A DNA stretch of 64,000 bases from Erinaceus europaeus (taxonomy: Eukaryota > Chordata > Mammalia > Eulipotyphla > Erinaceidae), in the NCBI RefSeq assembly GCF_950295315.1, contig NC_080181.1, positions 3,970,726 to 4,034,725 of the forward strand. Direction: 5' to 3'. The translations under genes and the position numbers were made by a program. Each line of letters begins with the position of its first letter. Position 1 is the stretch's first letter. Positions 24,511-35,807 of the stretch are shown here, in pieces. The notes under the pieces are model-generated. The model made no database searches, had not been told where the DNA came from, and worked only from the letters and a program-made list of their open reading frames with translations.

Positions 24511-25523
24511 AATTTTATCATCTTCTTCTAGCGTTTGCCCTTCTTCCGTAGCCAGTCAACAGCATCAGGTTGAGCCTGATGTAAAGTTTCGAGACCTCCT
24601 CTGAATCTGGAGAGGTGGCAGTCATTGACTATGTGGGTCATAGTCTGTCTGTAGCTGCAGGGGCAGTTCGGGTCATCTCTGGCTCCCCAGCGATGGAACA
24701 TAGCGGCGCACTGGCCATGGCCTGTTCGATAGCGATTGAGGAGGGCCCAATCATAACGTACTAGGTCAAAGCCGGGTTGACGCTTGCAGGGGTCTGTGAT
24801 GAGGTGTTTGTTCTTTACCTCAGCTGACTGCCAGCTCTGTTTCCAAGTGACTGGAACAGAGAAGTTCAGTGTAGGCATAGGGGACCAGATTGGGTGACGA
24901 GACGTCAAGCGTTGGACAGGGTGGGCGAAGATATCCGCGTATATGGGCAGGTCCGGTCGAGCGTAGACGTGGGAAATGAACTTAGATGATGCCGCATCCC
25001 GACGAATATCTGGCGGGGCGATGTTGCTAAGAACTGGCAGCCATGGAACCGGGGTGGAACGGATGGTTCCAGAAATTATCCTCATGGAGGAATATAATTT
25101 GGAATCAACCAAGTGGACATGGGGGCTACGGAACCATACTGGGGCACAGTATTCTGCAGTGAAATAGCATAATGCCAGAGATGATGATCGTAGTGTGGAA
25201 ATGCTCGCGTCCCATGAGGAGCTGGCCAGTCTTACAATGATGTTATTCCTCGCACCCACCTTTGCTGCAGTTTTTATGAGATGTTCGTGAAATGACAGGG
25301 TGCGATCGAGAGTAACGCCAAGATAGACTGGCTGGGCTTCATGCCGGATTCTCGTACCGCCAAGCTGCACATTAAGCTCACGCGAGGCCGAGGCATGGTG
25401 TAGATGGAAAACAGATGATACCGTTTTTGCAGTGCTAGGGATTAGTCGCCATTTTTTACAGTAATCAGATATCAGAGACATGTCTTTCATGAGTGTTTCC
25501 TCGAGGATGTCGAATTTTATCAT
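24511..25523 (-). mobile_element. Vingi-type non-LTR retrotransposon, 5'-truncated
   Basis: A LINE of about 991 bp (24522-25512) lies between exact 11-bp repeats aattttatcat (24511-24521 and 25513-25523), read as the TSD. On the minus strand the coding sequence stops 6 bp from a very short 3' tail of gaagaag, with no poly(A). It is far richer in G+C and CpG than the surroundings. The encoded C-terminal reverse-transcriptase region, lack of RNase H, short trinucleotide tail and hedgehog context fit the Vingi clade described from hedgehogs. Family assignment is from memory, not a search. Confidence 0.85.
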
Positions 25524-25532
25524 GTAACTCAT
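24528..25532 (-). pseudogene. C-terminal part of a Vingi reverse-transcriptase ORF
   Basis: The frame is 334 codons without a stop. Only codons 8 onward belong to the element: the first methionines lie in flanking DNA and the TSD, so the start is fortuitous. The fragment begins after the RT palm and lacks the catalytic FADD. Visible landmarks are YCKKWRL (24-30), YLGVTLDRTLSF (70-81, end of the RT domain), AEYCAPVW (126-133), WLPVL (164-168), LLNRYRTGHGQC (264-275) and a cysteine/histidine cluster C290-x-C292-x7-H300-x4-C305. The last residues are DAVDWLRKKGKR. Similar tails occur in jockey/Ingi-like LINEs. The protein would act in target-primed reverse transcription in an intact element; this copy cannot be autonomous. 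An unbroken frame suggests a recent insertion. Confidence 0.85.
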
Positions 25533-26199
25533 CTAATCACATGTTATAGTCTTTCTGAAAACTCTCAAGACATTGCTACAAAGCTAAGCTATATAAATAA
25601 ATAGAAAAATGAATTAGAAATTTCAACAAAGTCTAATGTCAGCTTATCTTTTGAAAAAATTATTCTCTTGAATTTCATCTGTGGCAATCTAGAAGACGGA
25701 TATAAAATCATTATAGTTCTGCTAGATATTTTTGTTATAATCTGAGCAATAGCTTTAACACATAAAAGCTAACTCAACAAAAGTATGAATAAGTAAATTT
25801 ATAAAATAAAGACACTGTGAGGCTAGTTAATCTGATAAAAGTAATGCTGAGGAGACTGTCAGATCTAATGGTTCTCCAAAGTACTCTATTTAATCATAGA
25901 TTTATTACAGAATTTTAAAATTTATTAGCTTTATTCACTATGAACTTAATTCTTTGTGTCCTATACTGGGAAATATATTCCTCAAAACTGTATTTTAATT
26001 TAATTTATCTTTAATGGCATATTAATGTCTCACACATATTGTGTCTCACCCAATAACCTAAATTTGACAGAGACAAATTTAGCAGTGGTTTTGTTTCGTT
26101 CAACTTCAAAGCAACGACCTCATTGTTAATCAAATTACACATACATTAGCCTTTTAAAGTCTTTACTCATTTTTCCCCTGTTTTCTCTCTTTCATTCTT
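25524..26199. other. AT-rich sequence, nothing recognised
   Basis: No repeat or ORF recognised. The drop in GC on leaving the Vingi copy is abrupt. Confidence 0.5.
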
Positions 26200-26480
26200 T
26201 CTCTTTTTTTTTTTTTAACTCCAGGGTTATTGCTGGGACTCATTGCCTATACTATGAATCCACTGCTTCTGGGAGCCCCCCCCCCATTTTTTATTTGATA
26301 GGACAGAGAGAAACTAAGAGGGGAGGAGGAGATAGATAGGGAAAGACAGATACCTGCTGACCTACTTCCCCTCATGAAGCATGTAGCTGGGAAGCTCGGG
26401 GTTCAAGGCCATATCCTTGTATAGGCCCGTGCATTTAGTACCACATGCACCTAACCAAGTGCACAACTACCTAGCCCTCT
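26200..26480 (-). mobile_element. Group A SINE (diverged)
   Basis: T-run, actccagggttattgctggg, gataggacagagagaaacta, and B box complement near ggggttcaaggcc, ending aagtgcacaactacctagccc. Confidence 0.85.
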
Positions 26481-27373
26481 CTTCACTCATCTTTGCATGT
26501 ATCTCATCTTCATCTGCCCTACTCACTCTGTGAAACAGATAATGTAACAGTTTTTGGCATCTATGGACAGAAGAAATGTATAATCTCTTTAAAATCTTGA
26601 GTAAAATGTTTCACTTGATCCTTGTTATTATTTTCCAGCCATGGCAATTTACTAAGGAAACTGGACTAGACCAATCATCAATTATATAAAAAGTGCCCCA
26701 GTATGTTCAGTGACCATTTATTATTTACCAAAAGACTGTTCCTATTTGAGTTCACTATACCATGAGAGCCATTAATCACCCCAGCTTTCACTCTCAAAAA
26801 TATTTGGATTTGAATAATAAAGTATTTCACTAACTTCCCATAGTGCATAATGTCAGAGACAGAAATAGAAAATGGACCTTTCTTTGCTTCCTATATGTTC
26901 TATAGAACATAGATTATCCAGTTAAATAAAAAGCTTTATGAACATTTGAGATAATAGTTATAAAATTATTGAATAGCTCATATTAATATCATTACAAGGA
27001 AAAAATGAAGAATTATAAGTGGAATATTCATGGTCACTTTGTCCCATGAATATTATTAAAACTCAAAGTTTAAGAGCAGTATTCTTTCCTTAATAGCTTA
27101 GTAGAATTCAAAGCTCTTTCATTTCTTTTAAACTTGCAGAACATAGAGAGCATCCAGTGTGGGTACTGACAAGCCACTTAGTGGAAAGCTAGTCTTTTAG
27201 CAGCATGTACACTCAAGTTTGTTTCTTTTCTGCGACAGATAGGAAATACTCCAGAATCAGAAAATACATTTCTGAGTCTTAAGTTATCAAGTTAAAATCA
27301 TGAATTCATCAAAGAGAATGATAAATCCAGATAGAGAAATAATGAAATTTTAATATTAGAAAAATTAAAGTAT
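26481..27373. other. AT-rich sequence, nothing recognised
   Basis: No recognised repeat or coding signal. Confidence 0.5.
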
Positions 27374-27590
27374 CAGAACCGGTGGGGATGCCCTGGTTGA
27401 GCACATGTGTGTTACAGTGTGCAAGGACCCAGGTTTGAACCCCCAGTCCACACTTGTAGGGGGAAAGCTTTGCAAGTGGTGAAGCAGTGCTGCAGGTGTC
27501 TTTACCTCTCTCCCTATCTATCACCCCTTTCCCTTCCAATTTCTGGCTGTCTCTATCCAATAGCTAAAGATAATACTTAAAAATTTTAAA
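27374..27590 (+). mobile_element. tRNA-derived SINE, group B
   Basis: ccctggttgagcacatgtgt, acccaggtttgaaccccc (B box), gggggaaagctttgcaagtg, then the tctggctgtctctatccaat end and an A-rich tail. Well preserved. Confidence 0.9.
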
Positions 27591-27961
27591 GAATTTTAAG
27601 TATCTAACCTTATATTAAAACTTACTTTTCTCTAAATTGTTCAATTTTTCTTCTAGTTCAGTTGTTTAATAATTGTTTGAATGCTTACTTTATGCAAGAC
27701 ACTGCTTGATAAAAGAAATACAAATGCTAGACAAGATATAGTCTGCTGCCTTAAAGGAGCACGGTGTGTGAAGAGGGAGATCAGATAATCAGAGCAGTGC
27801 TTATTGCAATATATAAGCATGTAATAGCAAATACACTGTATACATCATATGTCAATTATATTAACATCCCCCTTTATTCGTTTATTGGGGAGAGGATTAA
27901 TGGTTTACAGTAAGATTATTGGTACATAAATATATTAGCATTTTTTAAAACAATACATCTA
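27591..27961. other. Unassigned sequence
   Basis: A+T-rich, no feature recognised. Confidence 0.45.
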
Positions 27962-28165
27962 GGAAGCCGGGTGGTCACTACCTGATTAAGTGCATGTTAT
28001 GTGCAAGGGTTTAGGTTTAAGCTCCTTGTCTTCATCTGCAGGAGGGAAGCTTCACAAGCACTCAAGAAATGCTACAGGTGTCTCTTTATCTCCATCTCTC
28101 TCACACCCTCTTATTCCTTCCTCTCAATTTCTCTCTGCCTTATCAAATAAATAAATAAGAAAAGT
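27962..28165 (+). mobile_element. tRNA-derived SINE, group B (diverged)
   Basis: gaagccgggtggtcactacc, ttaggtttaagctcc, gagggaagcttcacaagc, and tail atcaaataaataaataag. Confidence 0.85.
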
Positions 28166-28312
28166 AAAGAAATCTTTAAAGATATTTAATATACGTGCAT
28201 ATGTATATTACTGTGTATATATATAGAACCATATCCAATGTTAAGTCATGACCGATAGGGAAAGGCTGCTTAAAAGAACTTTATTTCAATTGAGGTCTTA
28301 AACTTCAAAGTA

Positions 28313-28485
28313 TGGGGCTGGGCAATGGCGCACCTGGCTGAGCTCACATTACAGTGCATAAGGACCCAGGTTCAAGCCCCTAGTCCCCACCTGCAGCAGG
28401 AAAATTTTGTGTGTGCTGAAGCAGGGCTGCAGGTATCTCTCTGTCTCTCTTCCTATCTCTCTCCCCCTTCTCTCTCCATTTCCCC
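28313..28485 (+). mobile_element. Group B SINE, 3'-truncated
   Basis: gggctgggcaatggcgcacc, ccaggttcaagcccc (B box), tgaagcagggctgcaggtat, ending in the CT block without an A-rich tail. It stops where L1 UTR sequence begins. Confidence 0.88.
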
Positions 28486-29312
28486 TTTGGAGGACGAACA
28501 TTCTCTACTGTTGTTGATCCACTTTGAGGGCAAGGTCCTATATGGGCCCACTGAGGGGTCTGTTTTGTTGTTCTTGATAGAGATGACCAGTAACAATTGA
28601 GAGAGGGATTTATTCGAGGTTTGGGCCCATCGTGTCTGTTTGGGAATCTCAGGACTCCCTGACTAGGGCCCCAGCTGATGGGGTAGCCTGATAGTGATTA
28701 AAGAGTCATAGTTAAAGTATGCCAGTTTCTTGCCCTTATTCGGCTTTTGCAATCCTTACTTTGATAAGGTTAGTTTTGGAGTGAGTAAGGGAAGTGTACT
28801 AAAGTAGGTGAGGAAGGTATCTAAGTCACTATTTCATTTTCAACTTTATACTGACTCACTGCAGACTGTTGTGTACTTTTGCTTTCAGGTATATATTTTG
28901 CCCTAATTTATGGATACTTGTGAATATATGCCCTATCTTATAAGACCTGGTCTGTCTAGGTTTTGGGACTTTGTTAGGAAGTGAACCACTTGTAATGGAA
29001 TTAGAGAATCCTATGAAAGGAAAGGTTTCACCTGAGTAATGAGGTTGAAGGGTTGACATTCCACGGCTGACATCTCTGTGAAGTGAAGCATGCTGAGGTG
29101 GTACTTGTTGCATTGATTAGGTTGGGATTGGCAGACTCAATATCATTTGGTATGGATTGAGAGAAGCTTGCAGAAAAGTGAGTCCCACCCTAGAGGTTCC
29201 AGGACTGGGGGAATATAAGCTCTATAGAGGAAGCAGGAGGTTCCTGCTGTCTTAGGGTTTAAGAAGACAATAGATAGTTATTGCTATAATCAAATTATTT
29301 GGCAATTAAGTT
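28486..29312 (-). mobile_element. L1 3'-UTR middle module, antisense
   Basis: Shares gatagagatgaccagtaaca, ctgactagggccccagctga, gttttgggactttgttagga and gttccaggactgggggaa with 7.3-8.1 kb and 15.8-16.3 kb, but has no terminal module. It joins head-to-head with a sense L1 fragment at about 29312. Confidence 0.75.
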
Positions 29313-29965
29313 AACTTATCCCTTTCCCATATTTGGGAGCTACTCTCTTCCCTGATCCAGCTTTCTGGTCCTTTTCTCAGCCATACCATCATCCCCCCAG
29401 ACAAGAGCTTGGATACATTGACCTGCATATCAAATTTCAGAGTCAGGGAAGAAAAAAAATAAACTAGTATATACACAGGTCCTGTGGAATATAACTAAAA
29501 TATGCCTACTAGCTATCCATAAAATGGAGACCCCCCCCCAACTCTTCATCTGCACTATTCTAGGCTTTAGGTGCATGATTAATCAACAATCTGTTTGGCT
29601 TTGTATGTTAACTCAGCCACCAGGTTCCAGTTGCTAGCATGATTGCCAACCAGATTTCCCTGGACAGACAACTCCACCAATGTGTCCTGGAGCTCTGATT
29701 CCCCAGAGTCCCGCCCCACTAAGGAAAGAGAGAGACAGGCTGGGAGTATGGATCAACCTGTCAACGCCCAAGTTCAGTGGGGAAGCAATTACAGAAGCCA
29801 GACCTTCCACCTTCTGCATCCCACAATGACCTTGAGTCCATACTCCCAGAAGGTTAAGGAATGGGAGAGGATGGGATATGGAGTTCTGGTGGTAGGAATT
29901 GTGTGGAGTTGTACCCCTCTTATCCTATGGTTTTGTCAGTGTTTCCTTTTTATAAATAAATTTTT
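29313..29965 (+). mobile_element. L1 3' end, sense, with tail
   Basis: Starts cccatatttgggagctactc and passes through ctggacagacaactccacc. It ends tttcctttttataaataaat plus A-run. A C-run at 29532-29540 is typical of this UTR position (compare G-run at 33952-33960). Confidence 0.85.
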
Positions 29966-29969
29966 AAAA

Positions 29970-30100
29970 AATGAGAAAGCTTCCGATGGAGGGAATGAGA
30001 TATGCTGGTAATGTAAGTTGTGTGAATCATGCCCCTTTTATCCAACAAGCTTGTATATCAGTATCAAATCACTAATGATGATAATAAAAAAAGACAGAAG
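29970..30100 (+). mobile_element. L1 3'-end tail of another subtype
   Basis: gcttccgatggagggaatga, cccttttatccaacaagctt, aaatcactaatgatgataat plus A-run resemble the end of the copy at 41.6-41.77 kb. It directly follows the previous L1 tail. Confidence 0.65.
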
Positions 30101-30124
30101 CTGAAAAATAAGAAAACACAAATC

Positions 30125-30360
30125 AGAACTGGGACTTGGTTTAGTGCGTTGCAACAAAGTAAAAGACTCTGTGGTGGTGGGGAGGGTTCAGGTCCTGGAA
30201 CATGATGGTAAAAGTCAGGACCTAGTAGGTATTGAATTGTTATGTAGAAAACTAAGAAATATTACACATGTGCCAACTACTGTTTTACTGTTGACTGTAA
30301 ACCATTAATCGCCCCCAAAGAATAATTTTTTTAAAAGCCAATAAAGCTGTACTAATGAAA
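30125..30360 (+). mobile_element. Family F retro-element 3' end
   Basis: gcaacaaagtaaaagactct, a G-rich stretch, caggtcctggaacatgatgg, gttatgtagaaaactaagaa and an end ccaataaag...aaaaaaaaa. Related copies lie at 38.9-39.4 and 56.9 kb. Probably the 3' end of a LINE subtype; class not certain. Confidence 0.7.
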
Positions 30361-30789
30361 AAAAAAAGTCACCAATACTCCAGAGAATCATGCTTTTGTA
30401 CTGTTAGTAATTATCTTTCTTACAATTTAGCCTGGAAATTAGAGGCAGCTACTCTAGATCATTAATTATAAAATAAAACTGCATAGCATTGTTCTGTGAC
30501 ATGATTAGGTAACTAGAAATATTGACATGCTCTCTCTAATCACTATCTGATTTACATTTGAAAGTTATTATCATGTCCTTTTAACTAAATAGCTGATTAA
30601 TTTCTCTAGTATGATGAATAAAGCCTAACTTATTTTATCTGGAACATGTGGAAGTGCTCACACTTGGGTGGTTTACACTTCATTCAGTACGAGCACCTAC
30701 ACATTATGTCTATTAAAGAACAGGCAGTTATGCCTTTTCCCTTTTACCAAGAAATTCATTGAGCAAGTCTCTTTTTTAGTTAAGTTTTC
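30361..30789. other. AT-rich sequence, nothing recognised
   Basis: No feature recognised. Confidence 0.5.
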
Positions 30790-30969
30790 TTTTTCAGTTT
30801 TTTAAAATTGATAGAACAGAAACTGAGATGAGAGAGAGAGAAAGAGAGGTCCTTGTAGCACTACTTCAACAACATTTGAAACTTTCTGCAGGTGGGGATC
30901 AGGGATTTGAACCTGAGTTCTTGCATATGATAACATGTGTACTTAACTAGGTGTGCCACTGTCCAGACC
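30790..30969 (-). mobile_element. tRNA-derived SINE, group B
   Basis: T-rich start, gagagagagagaaagagagg, ctgcaggtggggatcaggga, gatttgaacctgagttc (B box complement), and end aactaggtgtgccactgtcc. Confidence 0.85.
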
Positions 30970-32337
30970 CTCATTGAACAAATCTTATTTCTATTTCCTA
31001 TCATCTAGATATTTGGAAACTCTACCTCGTTTACATAACTTTTCATTGGCTAGTAGGATGTGGCACGTTAATAACTATATATTTGCAACAGCATGAGACT
31101 TCCCCTCCATCATATTGTTGGATCATATATTCTAGCCAGTTAAAATAAAATTTACAACACCCTGCTGTCTTAAATGTAAATGAGATTGCAATCAATTTGG
31201 TTTAATGAAATTAAAGTCATCCAGTTTGACAAGAGAGAAGTCTTTTCTATTCTCTACTGAATTCATAATGGAAACATTTCTTATTTAAATAGATCGTGAA
31301 AAACATGGTTGTTACAAAACATTTTTTAAAATTATTCTGTATTAACAAAATAGAAAACTTCTTATCTGGAGAAGGTTCAGAAATTGCATTTACAATAGAT
31401 TTTTAAAGGTACTTACTATTGCCTCTTGTACATTTCATTGAAATATAGAATGATATCAACCATTTCCAGTGAAAGAATGGCTCATGTGTAGATGCTGACC
31501 TAACTTCTCTAAGCTTTGTTTTTAGTAGAATAAAAATTAACAGAGAGATAGTAATCTAAATTTCATTATGTTCTTAGATTTGAAACAGGTGTTATCATAT
31601 TGATTATTTAGTGAAAAGACTGGTTCCCTGGAAAGGTTGTACACATGGCCTTTGCTAGCTTGCAGATTGATTCTCCTCACCCAACCCCCCACCTCCCACC
31701 TCCCACCTGTGCTCTCTTTCACCTTTTTATTGTAAGGCCATGAAGACCAAATGCCCAATGAGCCCTCATGTCTACCACTTAATTCTCTTTATCAAAAATC
31801 TCAAATGTCTCCAAATAGACACCTTTCCGATGAATGAGGTCCCACTCAATCCTCTAGATTTCATTTCTATTAATCTTTATGTTCTCTCTCACTCACTCAG
31901 AACCACTTTCCAGTTCTGTTAAACACTCTCCATACCATATACTTCCATGATTCCTGTCTTCAGGAGAGAGGCTGAAATTGCCTTCTTTGTGATGTATAGC
32001 AGTCAAAGCTATTCATTCTTTATGTTCCATCTCAGATGTGTCTGCCATTTGAAGGTTTGCCCTCTATAGAAGCAATCCCACTTTTTCTGAGTTAAAAGTG
32101 TCTTTCTCACTACTTGTCAATTAAAATTAAATGTAATTATAATTATAGCTGGCTTATTTCAGCTTCAAGAGAAAAAAAGTCTCCTTCACATAGTTTGTAT
32201 AATAAAGGGGGGAGTCAACAAGTGGCAATCATTTTGGTTTCAACTATATTTGAGGTCTCCAATTATGTAGTCAAGATGAACTCTATCTTGTACTTAGTTT
32301 TACATTTCTCTAATGGACTTTATTTTTACATATTTAT
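30970..32337. other. AT-rich sequence; short ccacctc repeat
   Basis: Mostly unassigned. At 31685-31708 the heptamer cacctcc is repeated about three times. No gene is supported. Confidence 0.45.
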
Positions 32338-32436
32338 CTCCTGCACATGTACCAGTGTGATGTCTGGTTCTTTCTCTCTGTGTGTGTCCTCTATCTTTCT
32401 CATAAGTAAGATATTTTTTAAAAATAAAAATTGGTT
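32338..32436 (+). mobile_element. Group C SINE, 5'-truncated
   Basis: Only the 3' part remains: cacatgtaccagtgtgatgt, ctggttctttctctctg, then a tail of ataagtaagata and A-rich sequence. Confidence 0.75.
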
Positions 32437-32984
32437 ATATATGACATTTTCATCAAGTGTCATAAGAGCTTATGATAGGAGTAAGATAATTATAATTAAA
32501 CTTAATGGAATTCAGAATTAATAAACATACAGCATACAGGGGATTCAGAATAAATAAAAAATATTGCAGGGAGTGTAGGGAGAGGCAGAAATCATAGTAT
32601 TTTGAAGTGAGCTGAGGCAGAAGCACTGGGGTTTGTTTTCTGAGCTGAGGAGGGTGGAAAAAAGGTGCTAAGACAGGAAAGATATAGAAGCAGTGAGTGG
32701 GAGACTTGCTCTCTACATCAAAACTAATTCAGCCTGAAGGAAACATACTTCTTACGGAGGAGGTCACTCAGAACTGACAAAGGAAAAGTTGCACACTTTA
32801 TATCTTAATTGTACAGGTTAACACCACTGAGTAATGTGATTAGAACAACACATTAGCAAGATAATTTTAACAGCAGTATTAAGAATATTTCTAGGTTCCT
32901 TTATGTTGCCTATTCCAGTGAATTTTGTGTGTACTTAATTCCTATCCATTTTTCAACAGTAGAACAAATACCACCTCCTACAAC
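32437..32984. other. Unassigned sequence
   Basis: Purine-rich around 32570-32700, no repeat family recognised. Confidence 0.45.
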
Positions 32985-33299
32985 AAGTTTTCCTGGAGGC
33001 CAGGTGGTAGTGCAGTGGGTTAAGTGCACATGATGCAAAATGCAAGGACTGGCATAAGGATCCCGGTTTGCACCCCCCCTGCAGGGAGGGTCACTTCACA
33101 AGTGAAGCAGGTCTGCAGGTGTCTGTCTTTCTCTCCTCCTCTCTGTCTCCCTTCCTCTCTTGGTTTCTCTCTGTCCTATCAAATAACAACGACAACAAGG
33201 GCTACAAAAATGGGGAAAAATGGCCTCCAGGAGCAGTGGATTTGTAGTGCAGGCACTGAGCCCCAGTGATAACTCTGGAATGGAAAAAAAAAGTTTTCC
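32985..33299 (+). mobile_element. Group A SINE with 9-bp TSD
   Basis: The body at 32994-33290 has caggtggtagtgcagtgggt and ggatcccggtttgcacc (B box partly lost after a short deletion before the core). The 3' block is tggcctccaggagcagtgg with an A-run. aagttttcc flanks at 32985-32993 and 33291-33299. Confidence 0.92.
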
Positions 33300-33494
33300 C
33301 TTATCCCCAGTCTAAAATCCTTACCCCCTATTAATCATATTGCTGATTTTCTTCATTTAATTATTGAAGACTTCAGTATTCCATGCTGTTCTCTAGTACA
33401 AAATTTCCATGTTTGTGTACCTTCCATACTTGTATAATGTTATATATTTGTATAACATTTGCATCTTAAAATATTCCTAGATAGTGCTATACTA

Positions 33495-33989
33495 CACTCC
33501 AGTTTCTTTTTTTAAAGTTATTTATAAAAAGGAAACATTGACAAAACCATAGGATAAGAGGGGTACAATTTCGCACAGTACCCACCACCAGCTCTGTATC
33601 CCACCCCCTCCCCTGATAGCTTTCCCATTCTTTAACCCTTCTGGGAGTATGGACCCAAGGTCATTGTGGCTTACAGAAGGTGGAAGGTCTGGCTTCTGTA
33701 ATTGCTTCCCTACTGAACATGGGTGTTGACAGGTTGATCTATACTCCTGTCTCTCTCTTTCTCTAGTGGGGCAGGGCTCTGGTGAAGCGGAGCTCCAGGA
33801 CACATTGGTGGGTTGTCTGTCCAGGGAAGTCTGGTCAGCATCATGCTGGCATCTGGAACCTGGTGGTTGACAAGAGAGTTAACATACAAAGCCAAACACA
33901 TTGTTGACCAATCATGGACCTAAGGGCTGGAATAGTGCAGATGAAGAGTTGGGGGGGGGTCCTCCATTTCTGCACTCCACTCCAATTTC
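33495..33989 (-). mobile_element. 5'-truncated L1 3' end with 12-bp TSD
   Basis: The body at 33507-33977 is the antisense terminal UTR module, from ttataaaaaggaaacattga to gatgaagagttggggggg. cactccagtttc (33495-33506) is repeated with one mismatch at 33978-33989. It stops exactly where the C-run of the UTR starts. Confidence 0.92.
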
Positions 33990-34867
33990 AAGTTGTAAGT
34001 CTATTTTGAAAGTTTTGGCTATTCTGCAATACTCAACAGGATGAATAAAATGATGCTCGGTAAAATACTGCTTCTGTCCTCTCTAGTTATGGTCTACCCG
34101 GCATCATTGTGCAGCTTCACTGTCTCCTTACCAATGAAAGGAAAAGATACCGGAAGGATATTTACTAGAATTCTTTTCCCTCATATATAAGTACAGGGTA
34201 AAACCTGGCAAGGAAAAGCAGTTATACAAGATTTGGATGGCAAAAGAGAAGAGAGATCAGTTTTAGGCAGATTTATGGGTAGAAGACCATATCTTCATTT
34301 TTATTATTTCTGTGTTTCAAGCAACAATAGTCAGCAACACCCATGCTCCCTAAGACTTGTACAGTTCATATATGTCTCCCCAGTCTAGGCTTTTGCCCCT
34401 GGGATCACTTACCCAGCCCTTCCAACTTAAAACATCATGCTTACATTTTCCAGTATAGAATACTTTTATTGTTTTAGTAGAAAATAATGATTTACAAGAC
34501 AGTTGTTGTCACAAGGGTACACTCTCTCATCGATTGTTGATAGGTATATGTGCACAGATGGCAACACCAGTGTAGGTTCATGTACACTATTGTGCATTGG
34601 GTTCATGAAAACCTACATCATATACTTCTAATCAGACTATCTACAGTAGCTTTTACTTACTAGATGAGGACTGACCAATGCAAATTCTACTTCAAGAATT
34701 ACTCCTATTTAAATAACTTCTTACGAAAAATGTAACTATGGTGTCATCAAAAGTAATGTTTCAAAATGAATATATATGTATATGAGGAAGATAAACAGTA
34801 ATGCATTTGAAAAGCAAATTACAGTTCCTGCTAAAAATGAAAATTATTTTAAAAGAGCACTTAAGAG
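33990..34867. other. AT-rich sequence, nothing recognised
   Basis: No feature recognised; ORFs are short. Confidence 0.5.
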
Positions 34868-35040
34868 CTGGCAAACTAATTTGAATAGTGTACTTCTTTT
34901 CCAGGTTCAAGCCTGGCCCCCACCACATTGGAGAAAGCTTTGGTGCTGTGGTGTCTTGTATTCTCTCTTTGCCTCTCTATCTGAAACAGCCAGCCTAGAG
35001 CAGTGAGGTCTCTGTGATGAAAACAAATCAATTTAAAAAA
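34868..35040 (+). mobile_element. tRNA-like SINE, group E (partial)
   Basis: agctggcaaactaatttgaa, ccaggttcaagcctggcccc (B box), cagcctagagcagtgaggtc, then an A-rich tail. Confidence 0.6.
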
Positions 35041-35190
35041 ATTCAGTGAAGTTACCAATTGAGAGATTTGTTTCATTGAAACTAAAGTCAGAAGAATTCA
35101 AAAGAGGACTTAGAGCAAGCATCTGGTGAATCTTGCATAAAAATATATTCAGAACTAGAAGATGACTTTAGCAGATTCTATATTTTAAGT

Positions 35191-35586
35191 GTACTTTTAT
35201 TTATTTATTTATTTATTATTTATTTATTTTTTTCCTCCTCCAGGGTTATTGCTGGGCTCAGTGCCTGCACCATGAATCCACCGCTCCTGGAGGCCATTTT
35301 TTCCCCCTTTTGTTGCCCCTGTTGTAGCTTCGTTGTGGTTATTATTATTGCCCTTGTTGACACAATTCGTTGTTGGATAGGACAGAGAGAAATGGAGAGA
35401 GGAGGGGAAGACAGAGAAGGGAGAGAAAGATAGATACCTGCAGACCTGCTTCACCGCCTGTGAAGCGACTCCCCTGCAGGTGGGGAGCTGGGGGCTCGAA
35501 CCGGGATCCTTACGCCGGTCCCTGTGCTTTGCGCCACATGCACTTAACCCACTGCGCCACCGCCCGACCCCCATGTATTTTTATTT
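35191..35586 (-). mobile_element. Young group A SINE with TSD
   Basis: The body at 35203-35573 is full length with a (TTTA)n tail. It keeps CpGs (gcttcaccgcctgtgaagcg, cttacgccggtc, gcgccaccgcccgacccc) and an intact B box complement gggctcgaacc at 35492-35502. gtacttttattt and gtatttttattt flank it (35191-35202, 35575-35586). CpG retention suggests recent insertion. Confidence 0.95.
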
Positions 35587-35739
35587 TTAAAAGACTATTA
35601 TTTTGTTTTAAATTGTAATTATTGAAGTTTTCTTTAATGTTATAAATTATTTTGAACTTAATTTCTAGTAACATTTTCCATTGCTATATGGTTGGCATTT
35701 ATATTTTCATATGTGCATGTTTTCTTCCTAAAGAAAGAG

Positions 35740-35807
35740 ATAGTTATGTTTTCATTAAAGATGCAATATTTCAGTCTAGAATTGCTTTTCTTTCCAAGAA
35801 ATGTTAT
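35740..35807 (+). repeat. Left arm of a spaced inverted repeat
   Basis: About 68 bp whose reverse complement recurs at 37963-38032 with a few mismatches and a small gap; shared core tttcttggaaagaaaagcaa. Similarity ends sharply on both sides. Confidence 0.8.

Noticed and set aside
32114..32521. 135-codon plus-strand ORF
   Set aside because: Its second half is group C SINE sequence; the first half shows no domain.
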